NCBI GenBank assembly: GCA_035606355.1
Contig: DATNFO010000072.1
Span: forward strand, 1 to 64,000
Reading direction: 5' to 3'
From: Sulfopaludibacter sp035606355
GTDB lineage: Bacteria > Acidobacteriota > Terriglobia > Bryobacterales > Bryobacteraceae
Length of the DNA: 64,000 nucleotides
A program made the position numbers and the translations under genes. The notes beneath the pieces are model-generated. The model had not been told where the DNA came from, did no database searches, and worked only from the letters and a program-made list of their open reading frames with translations. Positions 44,758-54,600 of the stretch are shown one piece after another; within the stretch, counting starts at the first letter, position 1; every line of letters begins with the position of its first letter.

Positions 44758-45320
44758 CCCCGGGTTCCGCCCAGGAATGGACGAATACGCGTCTCGTACA
44801 GGAATGCCTGCGCGGGGACGACCGTGCCTGGAACGTGCTGGTGGATCGCTACAAGGGCCTGATCTATTCCATTCCGCTGCGCTACGGAGCGCCCCCGCAA
44901 GACGCAGCCGATATTTTCCAGGCGGTCTGCCTGGACCTGTTCAACGAACTTCCCAAACTGCGCGAGGCGGAGGCGCTGCAAGGCTGGCTGGTTCGCGTTA
45001 CGGCGAACAAGTGCTATCACTGGAAACGCGGAGCGGAGCCCTCCGAGGAGTTGAACGAAGACCAGCATCAGTTGCCCGTGGATGGCGCGTTGACGCCCGA
45101 TGTTCTGGCGGACGTGGAACGGCAGCAGATGCTGCGGGACGCGGTCCGGAAACTGGCGCCGCGCTGCCGTCAAATGATCGAGCTGCTGTTTTTCGAACAG
45201 CCGCCCCTGGCCTATAAAGATGTGGCGTCCCGGCTGAACCTGGCCATAGGCTCTATCGGCTTCATCCGCGGGCGCTGTCTCAAACGGCTGAAATCGATTC
45301 TGCAGGACAAGGGATTCTGA
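44754..45320 (+). CDS. ECF sigma factor of the CHAT module
   Basis: The 188-residue product has ECF region 2 (DRAWNVLVDRYKGLIYSIPLRYG, then AADIFQAVCLDLFNEL and LQGWLVRVTANKCYHWKR) and region 4 (LAPRCRQMIELLFFEQPPLAYKDVASRLNLAIGSIGFIRGRCLKRL). Both ends overlap neighbours: ATGA with the peptide-binding protein, TGATG with the TPR-CHAT gene. Coupling to a caspase-like protease gene suggests that its activity is set by proteolysis. The nearest anti-sigma candidate is the zinc-finger protein at 48376. Confidence 0.9.
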   Translation: MTPGSAQEWTNTRLVQECLRGDDRAWNVLVDRYKGLIYSIPLRYGAPPQDAADIFQAVCLDLFNELPKLREAEALQGWLVRVTANKCYHWKRGAEPSEELNEDQHQLPVDGALTPDVLADVERQQMLRDAVRKLAPRCRQMIELLFFEQPPLAYKDVASRLNLAIGSIGFIRGRCLKRLKSILQDKGF

Positions 45321-48175
45321 TGGGAGCACCGGACCTGGAAACTCTCATTTCCGCCATCGCCGCCGAGCCGAACAAGGCGCTGAGGCAGAAGCTGTATTCG
45401 GCGAGCCCGGATCTGCTGACGCCGGATGTCGTTTCGCGGCTGTATGAAGCATCGGTGCGGCTGCTGCGCGTGGAACTGGCGCAATCGGAGCGGGTGGCGG
45501 AGGCGGTTTATTGGATTTCAAAGAAAGTCGACGATCCGGCTGCGCGCGCGCTGGGGCTGCGCGCGATCGGGCATATCGAATACACCAAGGGGCATCACGA
45601 GCCCGCGCTCAAATGCTATCAGGGCGCGATCGATATTTACGATAAGGAAGACATGGAGGTGGCCGCCGGACGTACGATGAGCGGCGGGCTGCAGGCCTTG
45701 ATTTACCTGGGCCGGTATGACGAAGCGTTCGCGTGGGCGGATCGCGCGCGCGGCATCTTCTCGCGTCACGGAGACAGGCTCCGCCTCGCACGGCTGGACG
45801 TCAACATCGCGAACGTTCTTTACCGGCTGGACCGGTTCGATGAAGCGCTGGACCTTTACCGCCGCGCCTACGCCGAGTTCACCACCATCGGCGATCCGCA
45901 AGATGTCGCCATCACGCTGAAGAACATGGCCACGTGCCAGATCAGCCTGAACGATTTCCGCCAGGCGCTGGAGACTTATCACGCGGCGCGCGAGTTCTGC
46001 CTCAAGCACGACCTCTCGGTGCTGGTGGCGGAGGCGGATTACAATATCGCCTATTTGTATTACCTGCGCGGCGAGTATGCCACGGCGATCGAGCTCTACT
46101 CGCAGACGCGGGAACACTGTGTGGAACTCGGCGACCAATATCATCAGGGCCTGTGCGATCTGGATCAATCGGAAATGTACCTGGAGCTGAATCTCAGCGA
46201 GGAGGGTGCGTTTCTGGCCGAGCGCGGGCTCGAGACATTTCGGCATCTCGGCATGGGGTATGAAGCCGCCAAGGCCACCACCAACCTGGCAATCGCGGCG
46301 AGTCATCACGGGGACGCTCAGCAGGCACTGGAGTTGTTCCGGGCGGCGCGAGAGATCTTCGTCCACGAAGGCAATACGGTGTGGACGGCGATGATCGATC
46401 TGTACCAGGCGCTGGTGATTTTCCAGGAGGGGCGGTTTGAAGATGCGCGCACACTGTGTGAGCGCGCACTCGACTTCTTTTCGGACTCGCCCCTCACGGG
46501 CAAAGCGGTGTTGTGCGAACTGCTGCTGGCCCGCATACACCTGGGCGGAGGACGGTTGCAGGAAGCGCGCGAGATCTGCGAAAGCGCGCTGCGGCGTCTG
46601 GAACAGACGGAGAGTCCCGCGCTGGCGTATCAGGGGTACTTCGTGCTGGGGACCGTGGAAGAAGCGATGGGCGATTCGGCGGCGGCGCTGCGCGCGTATC
46701 GAACGGCTCACGAACGGCTGGAAAATCTGCGCAGCCATCTGAAGACCGAGGAAATGAAGATCGCGTTCCTCAAGGATAAACTCTCGGTCTATGAATCGCT
46801 CGTGCGCCTGTGTCTGGAGCGCGGGAATTCGCCGGCCGAGCAGGAACTGGCGTTTACCTATATCGAGCAAGCCAAATCGCGCAGCCTGGCGGACCTGATC
46901 GCGTCGCGCGGCAATCGTCTGCCGAACCCGCGGCAGACACACCGCGCGTTGATCGAACAGGTGGGGAGCTTGCGCGAGGAACTCACGTGGTACACGCGGG
47001 CGCTGCAATCCATCGAGAGCGGCAATTCGCCGCTGCGGCCGGCGCACATCGAACGGCTGCGGCGCGCGGCGCGGGAATGCGAACAGCGGCTGGTCACCAC
47101 GATGACCACTTTGCGCGCGGAAGATCCGGAATTCGCCAACCTGGACGACGCGCACTCGATCGAACTGGAAGCGATCCGCAGCACGCTGACGGATGAGGCG
47201 CTGTTGTTGCAGTATTACCGCGTGAAGGATACGTTCTACGCGTGCCTGCTCTCCCGCAAGGATCTGAAGATCGTGCCGCTCGGCGCGGCGAGCGATGTGC
47301 GGCGCGTGCTTCAGCTTCTGCGCTTTCAGCTTTCCAAATTCCGGCTCGGTCCGGAGTATATCCGTACGTTCCAGCCGCTGCTACTGGAAGCGGCAAGCGC
47401 GCACCTGCGCGGATTGTACGATGCGCTGATCGCGCCGATCGCGCGCGATCTCCGGCAGCGGCATCTGATCGTGGCTCCGCACGAGTTTCTGCACTACCTG
47501 CCGTTCCACGCGCTGATGGATGAAAGCGGCGGCTTTCTGGGCGACCGTCATTCGATTTCCTACACGCCGAGCGCGAGCGTGTACTATCTCTGCTGCACGA
47601 AGAATGTGACGGCGTCGGAAGGCGCGTTGATTCTCGGAGTGCCGGATCCTTCGGCGCCGCAGATTCTGGAAGAGACGCGCGCGGTGGCTTCGGTGCTGAG
47701 CAACGCGGAGGTGTACCTAGGGCCGCAGGCGACCGATCGCGTGCTGCGCGAGCGCGGGGCACACTGCCGGTATATCCACATCGCGACGCACGGCTGGTTC
47801 CGGCAGGATAACCCGATGTTCTCCTCGATCGGGCTGGGGAACACGCATCTGAGTCTTTTCGATCTGTATCAGGTGAGCCTGCCGGCGGAACTGGTGACGC
47901 TGAGCGGGTGCGGCACGGGGCTGAACGTGGTGGTGGGCGGCGATGAGTTGCTGGGATTGAAGCGCGGACTGCTTTACGCCGGAGCGCAGAGCATCCTGGT
48001 GACGCTGTGGGATGTGAACGATCAGAGCACCGCGGACTTTATGAAGCTGTTCTATCAGCACCTGAAGAGCAACGGGAACAAAGCGGCGGCAGTGCAGAGC
48101 GCGATGGCGGGGATTCGGGAACGATATCCGCATCCCTTCTACTGGGCTCCGTTCGTGCTGGTCGGCAAGTATTAA
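45320..48175 (+). CDS. TPR-CHAT caspase-like protease
   Basis: The 951-residue protein has about ten TPR-type helix pairs (residues 60-470, for example AITLKNMATCQISLNDFRQALETYHAAREF). A coiled helical linker (480-620) and a C-terminal CHAT domain follow. The catalytic pair is intact: His824 in HIATHGWF and Cys864 in SGCGTG, followed by VTLWDVNDQSTADFMKLFY and the terminal HPFYWAPFVLVGKY typical of CHAT. TPR-CHAT proteins are cysteine proteases gated by ligand binding to the TPR part. Co-translation with an ECF sigma factor points to transcriptional output. No CRISPR or gasdermin gene is nearby. Confidence 0.93.
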   Translation: MGAPDLETLISAIAAEPNKALRQKLYSASPDLLTPDVVSRLYEASVRLLRVELAQSERVAEAVYWISKKVDDPAARALGLRAIGHIEYTKGHHEPALKCYQGAIDIYDKEDMEVAAGRTMSGGLQALIYLGRYDEAFAWADRARGIFSRHGDRLRLARLDVNIANVLYRLDRFDEALDLYRRAYAEFTTIGDPQDVAITLKNMATCQISLNDFRQALETYHAAREFCLKHDLSVLVAEADYNIAYLYYLRGEYATAIELYSQTREHCVELGDQYHQGLCDLDQSEMYLELNLSEEGAFLAERGLETFRHLGMGYEAAKATTNLAIAASHHGDAQQALELFRAAREIFVHEGNTVWTAMIDLYQALVIFQEGRFEDARTLCERALDFFSDSPLTGKAVLCELLLARIHLGGGRLQEAREICESALRRLEQTESPALAYQGYFVLGTVEEAMGDSAAALRAYRTAHERLENLRSHLKTEEMKIAFLKDKLSVYESLVRLCLERGNSPAEQELAFTYIEQAKSRSLADLIASRGNRLPNPRQTHRALIEQVGSLREELTWYTRALQSIESGNSPLRPAHIERLRRAARECEQRLVTTMTTLRAEDPEFANLDDAHSIELEAIRSTLTDEALLLQYYRVKDTFYACLLSRKDLKIVPLGAASDVRRVLQLLRFQLSKFRLGPEYIRTFQPLLLEAASAHLRGLYDALIAPIARDLRQRHLIVAPHEFLHYLPFHALMDESGGFLGDRHSISYTPSASVYYLCCTKNVTASEGALILGVPDPSAPQILEETRAVASVLSNAEVYLGPQATDRVLRERGAHCRYIHIATHGWFRQDNPMFSSIGLGNTHLSLFDLYQVSLPAELVTLSGCGTGLNVVVGGDELLGLKRGLLYAGAQSILVTLWDVNDQSTADFMKLFYQHLKSNGNKAAAVQSAMAGIRERYPHPFYWAPFVLVGKY

Positions 48176-48375
48176 TAGCGGCCGCCGCGGTGCTGACAGG
48201 CGGCTGGATTTCTCACTCCTCAGGGGTACCCCTAGTACCCTTTTGGATCTAACTTAAAAAAAATCGACGTGCGACTATATCAAAGTAGGATCGGGTAGAC
48301 CCCTCCGTATAGATCATGACGAATTTGGCCAACGGTCAGGCCAAAGCCCGGAATTGAGACGGTCAGGGAACGTTT

Positions 48376-49062
48376 ATGAACGACTACGGGATAACGCAAT
48401 GGGTAGATTTCGCCAGAGGAATGCTTCCCGCCGCCGAGCGGGAGCAAATGCAGAAGCACCTCGAGGCCGGATGTGAATCATGCCACGAGCTAGCGGACTT
48501 CTGCCTCAAGGTAAGCGAGACAGCGGGCGCAATCACGACCGTAGAAGTGCCCGAGTTCGCTGTCCGGATGGCGAAAGCAATCTTCCCGGCGCGCCCGAAG
48601 CGGGTGCGAAGGCCTTTGATTCTGCCGGTAGCGTTGCTGTTTGACAGCTTTTTGTCGCCGGCGCCGGCAGGTCTTCGGTCGAGCTGGCAAGTGGGATGGC
48701 AGGGTTTATATCAAGCAGGGGACTGCTCTTTGGATTTGAGGATTGAGCCGGAATTGAAGACATCGCGCGCCGCGGTGATCGGACAGATCACGAACGCCGC
48801 GATGCCCGAATCCAAGCTCGACAATGTACCGGTGTTTTTGAAGGCGGGGAAAAATGTAGTTGCCTCGACGGTCAGCAATCGGTTCGGTGAGTTCCAGATT
48901 GAATACGAACAACAAGCTCGGTTGCAGCTCTGGTTGTACCTGGAAGGGGGCGCGAAGCGCATCCAGGTGCCACTCAAGACGCTGACAACGGACAACCCTA
49001 TCGGAGGGAATCGGTTTACGCTGGAAGGTCGCAGGAGGAAGACTGGGTCCGAGCGAAACTAG
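48376..49062 (+). CDS. Zinc-finger anti-sigma-like protein with carboxypeptidase-regulatory-like tail
   Basis: The first 45 residues carry HxxxxCxxC (HLEAGCESCHEL), the zf-HC2 pattern of anti-sigma factors. A weak hydrophobic stretch (PLILPVALLFDSFLSPAPAG, about 76-95) could be a membrane segment but is short and contains Asp. Residues 135-210 (GQITNAAMPESKLDNVPVFLKAG and VSNRFGEFQIEYEQQARLQLWLYLEG) resemble a carboxypeptidase-regulatory Ig-like domain. This is the natural candidate to hold the ECF sigma at 44754, and possibly a CHAT substrate. It lies 200 bases past the CHAT gene; I see no firm promoter there. Confidence 0.72.
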   Translation: MNDYGITQWVDFARGMLPAAEREQMQKHLEAGCESCHELADFCLKVSETAGAITTVEVPEFAVRMAKAIFPARPKRVRRPLILPVALLFDSFLSPAPAGLRSSWQVGWQGLYQAGDCSLDLRIEPELKTSRAAVIGQITNAAMPESKLDNVPVFLKAGKNVVASTVSNRFGEFQIEYEQQARLQLWLYLEGGAKRIQVPLKTLTTDNPIGGNRFTLEGRRRKTGSERN

Positions 49063-49078
49063 CTCACAAGGTACTTTC

Positions 49079-50509
49079 ATGCTGACGAAATGGCCCAAAT
49101 GCGGACGAACCGGCATCCTATTGATGCTCGGCCTCCTGCCGGCGATAGCCGGCGATCACTATCTCATCAGAACGCAGGGAAACGGGAATAACATTGCGGC
49201 CGTAGCCGGCCACCACGGGTTGAAGCTGGTCCAGGTTTTGGGTGGTTCGGCGGGCAATGTCGCGGTTGTGGAGCCGCAGGGGAATCAGACGGCGGCCCAG
49301 GTTCTTCAGTCGCTGCAATCCGACCCGCAGATAGCGGGTGCGGAACCCGATATCACGGTGACACTGCCGGAAGCGGCGAATTCCTCCGCGCTTCGCCATC
49401 AGCCGTTCAACCAGACGGGTGTGCTCTCTCTGCTGCAGCAACTGCTGGGCAGCCTGGGGACGAATCATTCCAGCCCGATTCAGGTGAATGGGTGGACCGG
49501 TTATACGAACCAGGCGGCTGCCGGAATCATCAACCTGACGCAGGCGCAGAAATTCGCGACCGGCAATAACGTTCTCATAGGATTTCTCGATACGGGAGCG
49601 GATTTCACGCACCCGGTTCTGGCTGGTTCACTGGTCCCCGGCTGGGATTTCACCAACAACACGCCGGGCGGCTCGGCGGTGGCGACGTTGAATGACCTGC
49701 AGTCCACGACGAACATCCTGGACGACATGCAATCGACGACCAACATCCTGGATTCGAACTCGGAGTTGGTGCTGACCCAGTCGACCACGAATATTCTGGA
49801 CGAGCTGCAATCGACCACCAATATTCTGGACCAATCCACCACGAATATTCTGGACCAATCGACCACGAATATTCTGGACAGCAAGCCAGCCGATGCGTAC
49901 GGGCACGGCACGATGGTTGCGGGAGTGATCCACCTGGTGGCCCCGCGGGCGAAGCTGATGCCGCTGCGCACGTTTACCAACGACGGCGGCGCGAATATTT
50001 CCGCAATTGTGGCGGCAATTTATTACGCGATCGACCACAAAGTTCAAGTGCTGAACATGAGCTTCAGCATGACGACGGCTTCGATCGAGCTGAGCAAGGC
50101 AATCACGGCAGCGAATGCCGCGAACATGATCATCGTGGCCTCGGCGGGTAATGAAGGCGCGAACATGACCGTCTACCCTGCCGGATTGAATAACGTGATC
50201 GGCGTGGGTTCGACGAATGATTACGATCAACGCAGCAGCTTTTCGAATTACGGGCCGGTAGTGACACTGGCCGCGCCCGGGGAACAGATCATTACGACGT
50301 ACCCGCAAAACCGGTATGCCGCCGGTTGGGGAACATCGTTCAGCGCTCCGTTCGTAGCGGGCGGGGCCGCTTTGCTCTCGGAACTGAAATCGCATTTGAA
50401 CGGCACCACGACCAGGCTGGCATTGCAGCAGGCCGCGCCCATCGGGCAGATGCTCGGCGCGGGCCGTCTGGATTTATTCCGGGCTTGTAGTTACGAGGCC
50501 GATCGCTAG
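49079..50509 (+). CDS. Secreted subtilisin-like (S8) protease with octapeptide repeat insert
   Basis: The 476-residue product has a signal peptide, an inhibitor-I9-like prodomain (about 26-100) and an S8 catalytic domain with Asp171 (FLDTGADF), His276 (YGHGTMVAG), Asn358 (ASAGNEG) and Ser420 (GTSFSAP). Between Asp171 and His276, six copies of QSTTNILD occupy residues 208-267, where ordinary subtilases have a loop of about 30-40 residues. All catalytic residues are intact. The gene begins 16 bases after the zinc-finger gene, so both are probably on one mRNA. It may act on the small proteins that follow. Confidence 0.92.
   Translation: MLTKWPKCGRTGILLMLGLLPAIAGDHYLIRTQGNGNNIAAVAGHHGLKLVQVLGGSAGNVAVVEPQGNQTAAQVLQSLQSDPQIAGAEPDITVTLPEAANSSALRHQPFNQTGVLSLLQQLLGSLGTNHSSPIQVNGWTGYTNQAAAGIINLTQAQKFATGNNVLIGFLDTGADFTHPVLAGSLVPGWDFTNNTPGGSAVATLNDLQSTTNILDDMQSTTNILDSNSELVLTQSTTNILDELQSTTNILDQSTTNILDQSTTNILDSKPADAYGHGTMVAGVIHLVAPRAKLMPLRTFTNDGGANISAIVAAIYYAIDHKVQVLNMSFSMTTASIELSKAITAANAANMIIVASAGNEGANMTVYPAGLNNVIGVGSTNDYDQRSSFSNYGPVVTLAAPGEQIITTYPQNRYAAGWGTSFSAPFVAGGAALLSELKSHLNGTTTRLALQQAAPIGQMLGAGRLDLFRACSYEADR
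49700..49879 (+). repeat. Six in-frame 24-base repeats in the S8 protease gene
   Basis: Each copy encodes QSTTNILD. Copies begin at 49700, 49730, 49778, 49808, 49832 and 49856. The last three are directly abutting; the others are spaced by DM, SNSELVLT and EL. Codon use differs slightly between the early copies (ACGACGAACATCCTGGAC) and the later ones (ACCACGAATATTCTGGAC), showing older and recent duplications. Confidence 0.9.
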
Positions 50510-50593
50510 AGATTTTCGAGCGGCGGCGAATCATCGGTTTTGTAGTATTTGTGTTCGCGTTCTACGTGTATCTGTGCTGATTCGGAGGAGAAG

Positions 50594-51034
50594 ATGAACG
50601 CCGAGTATCAGATCAATCGCTCGCGGAGGATGACGCAAGCAGAAGGCGGGGACCATCGAGTTCTCGCCGTCCGGACATCGCACCCGGCTGCGGCGTCATG
50701 CGATTGTACGGACGCGGGGATGGCCCAGCTATCCCCGCTGCCGGGAACCCCGATGGGCCGGTTCGACTATGGGGGAGATCGCCCTCCCATCTGGTTCGCC
50801 GCGTTGGCGGCGAGTAATTGCCGGGCCGCTTGTGAAGGCGCGGGCCACGACGTGATCTGGCACTGCATTTCCGGGCGCGCGGTATACACCAACTCGAGTA
50901 CGGAGTCCGAGACGATTCAGCCTCTCGGCATACAGTTGCAGGGCGGGTACACGCTCGCGGTTACCTGGCGGGCGGGCGAAACCGAATACACGGTGGAAAC
51001 TTACCCGGAACCGGGCAATTCATTTCGCGTCTGA
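50594..51034 (+). CDS. Unrecognised protein of the CHAT module
   Basis: The 146-residue product starts at ATG 50594, six bases after GGAGGAGA, a clear ribosome site; an upstream in-frame ATG lacks one. There is no signal peptide. The N-terminal half is polar. The second half (SNCRAACEGAGHDVIWHCISGRAVYTNSS, then LQGGYTLAVTWRAGETEYTVETYPEP) looks like a small beta domain with Cys pairs. I recognise no family. Its position after the S8 gene suggests a substrate, inhibitor or effector. Confidence 0.65.
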   Translation: MNAEYQINRSRRMTQAEGGDHRVLAVRTSHPAAASCDCTDAGMAQLSPLPGTPMGRFDYGGDRPPIWFAALAASNCRAACEGAGHDVIWHCISGRAVYTNSSTESETIQPLGIQLQGGYTLAVTWRAGETEYTVETYPEPGNSFRV

Positions 51035-51074
51035 GAAGCGCATTCCAGAAAATCCGACGGTTGAGGAGCAGGCG

Positions 51075-51347
51075 ATGAAGGCACAATCGAACCATGCCAT
51101 GAGTGACGCTCTGTCTTTATTGCAGGAGACAGCGCAGAGTCCGTTCCTGACACCTGCGGCAACCGATCCGCGCGCTGAAATGGCGGACTTGGAACAACTG
51201 TTTCTGCTGAACATCCAAATGCGGCGCCGAAACCTGGATCGGTGGATTAGTCTGCTCACCGAGGAGGTCGAGCGGCGCACGGCGCCGGCTCGTGTCCGCA
51301 AGCAACCGCGTACTCGCGTGACGGCGCAATTGCGGGCCACGGCTTAG
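51075..51347 (+). CDS. Small helical protein of the CHAT module, unrecognised
   Basis: The 90-residue product is predicted all-helical and amphipathic (AEMADLEQLFLLNIQMRRRNLDRWISLLTEEVE, about 35-68) with a basic Arg-rich tail. GAGGAG lies at a good distance from the ATG. It sits 40 bases past the preceding small gene and is the last gene before the divergent-style TonB promoter. The fold suggests a protein-interaction adaptor; the function is unknown. Confidence 0.6.
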   Translation: MKAQSNHAMSDALSLLQETAQSPFLTPAATDPRAEMADLEQLFLLNIQMRRRNLDRWISLLTEEVERRTAPARVRKQPRTRVTAQLRATA

Positions 51348-51531
51348 GCGCGACGCGCGCAGGCAGCCGGGCTTCGCGAGGGACGGCCGGAAACATTTCT
51401 GTCGCGACGCTTTTATTTGGTTTTCTGGATTCATAGCGACCCCATTTATCGCTAATAATTCCGTTTTCCGTAGCCTTTTCGCGCCCTTCCAACATTTACA
51501 AAAAAGAACTGGTAAAACCCCGAAAAGACCC

Positions 51532-51560
51532 TTGACTCTGATTCTGATAGCGCTTACACT
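51532..51560 (+). promoter_or_regulatory. Sigma-70 promoter of TonB receptor 3
   Basis: TTGACT (51532-51537) and TACACT (51555-51560) with exactly 17 bases between them form a near-consensus promoter. Transcription would start near 51567, about 70 bases before the receptor ATG. Confidence 0.75.
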
Positions 51561-51637
51561 GGCCCGGTAATCAGGCAAAAACTCTGTCTCGCAAACTGGT
51601 AATGCCGGAGTTGTATCGCTGAAAGAAAGGTCTGTAA

Positions 51638-54600
51638 ATGAGGAACTGGGCAATACGAATTTTGACGTCGCTCCTGCTCGCAGTGGTCGTACTGGCGGGC
51701 TGTCACGCCGCCTACGCTCAGATGCGTATCGTGGGCTCAATCACCGGGGTCGTGACCGATCCCAGCGGGGCCACGGTGCCCAACGCGAAGGTCACACTCA
51801 AGGACGAAGTCAACGGAACAAAGAAAGAAGCAACAACGAACGGCAGCGGGCAATATGCATTTCCCGATTTGCCCTTCGGCACATTTGAAGTGAGCGTCGC
51901 CGCGACGGGTTTCCAAACCGCGGTGGTGCAGCATGTCTCCGTGGTAGCCAGCCAAACCACAGACGTACCTGTGCAGCTTAAAGTCGGCCAGGCGGCCGAA
52001 TCCGTAACGGTCGAAGCGACCAGCGCAGTGCTGGAAACTACTTCGACCCTGGTCAACACGACCACGGAAACCAAGGAGATCAACGAACTGCCGAGCACTG
52101 CGCGGCAGATGCTGGCATTCGCAGCGCTCACGCCGGGTAAGACGACGAACGCGAGCTCCGGCGGAGACACGCGCTTCAATAACATGCCGGGCGGCTCCGT
52201 GGAAGTTACCGTCGACGGCATCAACGACGCGTCCAACGGCTTCAAGAGCGGCGGCACCGTTTTCTATACCACTGTCCCGGTGCGCCTGGGCGCGCTCGAA
52301 GAAGTTTCGGTGGAGACCAGCGGTCTCGGCGCCGATGCCGGCGCGGAAAGCGGCATCAATATCAAGTTCATTACGCGCCGCGGCGGCAACCAATATCACG
52401 GATCGGCATTCTATCAGCCGACCAGCGAGCAGTTCAACGCGAACTCGTGGGGCAACAACGCCATCGGCACTTCGCGCGCTTACAACCGCACGCATAACCT
52501 CGGCGGCAACATCGGCGGTCCGGTAATTCCGTTCGGCCGCATGCGCAACAAGCTGTTCTTCTTCTTCAACTACGAATACATCTACAATCCGCAAGTCACG
52601 AACATCACGTTCTCGGTCGCCAACCCGGCGGCGGTGCAAGGCAACTACACGTACCTGTTGAACGGTTCGCTGAACCAAACCGCTACGATCAACGTGCTCA
52701 GCCTCGCAAAGCAGGGCGGCGCGCCGTCTACCGTCGATCCTGTGATCCAGAGCATCCTGAACCTGAACGCGAAGGTTCCCACGTACGCGACGCAGCAGCC
52801 GACGACCAACTTCAACTCGACCAACTGGCTGTGGCGCACGGACAATAATCTCTACCAGTACTATCCGACGACGCGCTTCGACTACTACCTCACGCAGAAA
52901 CAGCAAATCACGTTCGCCTGGAACCTGGAGCATTCGTGGCAGCCGGGCGCAGCGCGGTATCAGGACGGCAATCGCGCCAACCCGTTCCGCATCGGCGGCT
53001 ATTTTGTGTACAACATTGCGCTGCAATCGACGCTCTCGCCCACGTTGTTTAACGAAGCTCGTTACGGCGTGCAGCACAGCGGCGATTCGAACGCTTCGGC
53101 GACCGCCAATTACGGTTCTTACTTCGCGTTCAACGGAGCTCCGCTGCGCATCGGCAACACCATCGGTAGCTCGCCATTCAGTTTGACAGTTCCTTACATC
53201 GACCAGCAGAACGTTACCGGCCGTCACTACATTACGACGATCTATGACACGCTGACGAAGATCAAAGGCCGCCACACCATCACGGCGGGTGTTAGTTTCC
53301 GGCGCACGGACTGGCACGATTCGGCCGAAGTCTTCCCGATTCCGACCTACAATCTTGGAACACCTTCGGGAGACACGATTCCGGCCACGCTGTTCACCAG
53401 CGCCACGCTTCCGGGCGACGCCCCCGGCGATATCCCCGGTGGCCCGACGAACCTTTATAACGAGCTCGTCGGCCGGGTTGCAAGCGCCTCTCTTCGCCAG
53501 GTAGTCGACCCCGCAACGAAACAATACGGCGGATTCATCAATCACACCTGGACCCGTTCCTACATGGGCGGCGCGTACATCCAGGATCGCTTCCGCGTTT
53601 CCGAATCGCTCACAATCACCGCCGGTCTGCGCTGGGAAGCTCAGGGTCCGATGTATGACCCCAAGGGCATCACGGCAGTGCCGACGAACGCCGATATCTA
53701 TGGTCCTTCGGTTTCGCTGTTCACGCCGGGAGTGCTGAGCAGCAACCCGGCGCCGACCGCTACCATCGATCGCCTGCCGTATAAGACGGATTGGAAGAAG
53801 TTCCCCCCGAACGTCGGCCTCGCCTGGAATCCGAACGTCGATAGTGGATTGCTGGGCAAGTTCCTGGGCGGCAAGAAGAGCGTTTTCCGCGCCTCGCTCG
53901 GCATGACCGTCTACGATGAAGGCACGCAGATGTTTGCGCAGAACCTGGGCAACAACCCCGGAAAGAGCGCCAACCAGACGATCATTGCCGGCCAGAGCGG
54001 GCTCGGCCAGTTCACTACGCTCAGCCAGTTGGTGTCCAACCCGATTACCCCGGCGGCGTTCACCGGCATTCCGACGTATTCGCCGACGATCAACCAGGCG
54101 AACCAGACCTTCTCCACCACCCTGAACGGCATGAACCAGAATTTGCAGGCGCCGTACACCGTGAACTGGAGCCTCGGCGTGGAGCGGCAACTCAACCCCA
54201 GCACGGTTCTGGAAGTTCGCTATGTCGGCAACCAGAGCCATCACGGTTGGATCACGAATAACATGAACGAGGTCAACATCTTCGAAAGCGGCTTCCTGAA
54301 GGACTTCCTGGCCGCCCAGAATAACCTCGCTATCGCCAACGGCCTCACCGTTGCACAAATGACCTCTCAGCCCACGGTTCCGATTCTGAAGACCAACAAC
54401 TTCCAGAACCAGGGACTGCCGGGCCAGGTGAACACTCCTCTGATGGATGCGGCATTCGGCGCGCGCGGCACTGTGCCGGCCATCGCCGCCACCAGCGGAT
54501 ACAGCAGCCCCACATTCGTCAATTACCTGCAAAGCGGCGCCGCCGGATCCTTCGCGCAATCGCTGGCTACCAACCAGATTTACGTTTGCCGTATGTTCGG

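Noticed and set aside
44754..48175. A type III-E CRISPR (Craspase) locus
   Set aside because: A sigma gene and a TPR-CHAT gene are present, but there is no Cas7-11, Csx30, Csx31, Cas1 or repeat array nearby.
49700..49879. CRISPR-like array
   Set aside because: The repeats are in frame inside a protease, partly without spacers, and encode the same octapeptide; they are protein repeats.
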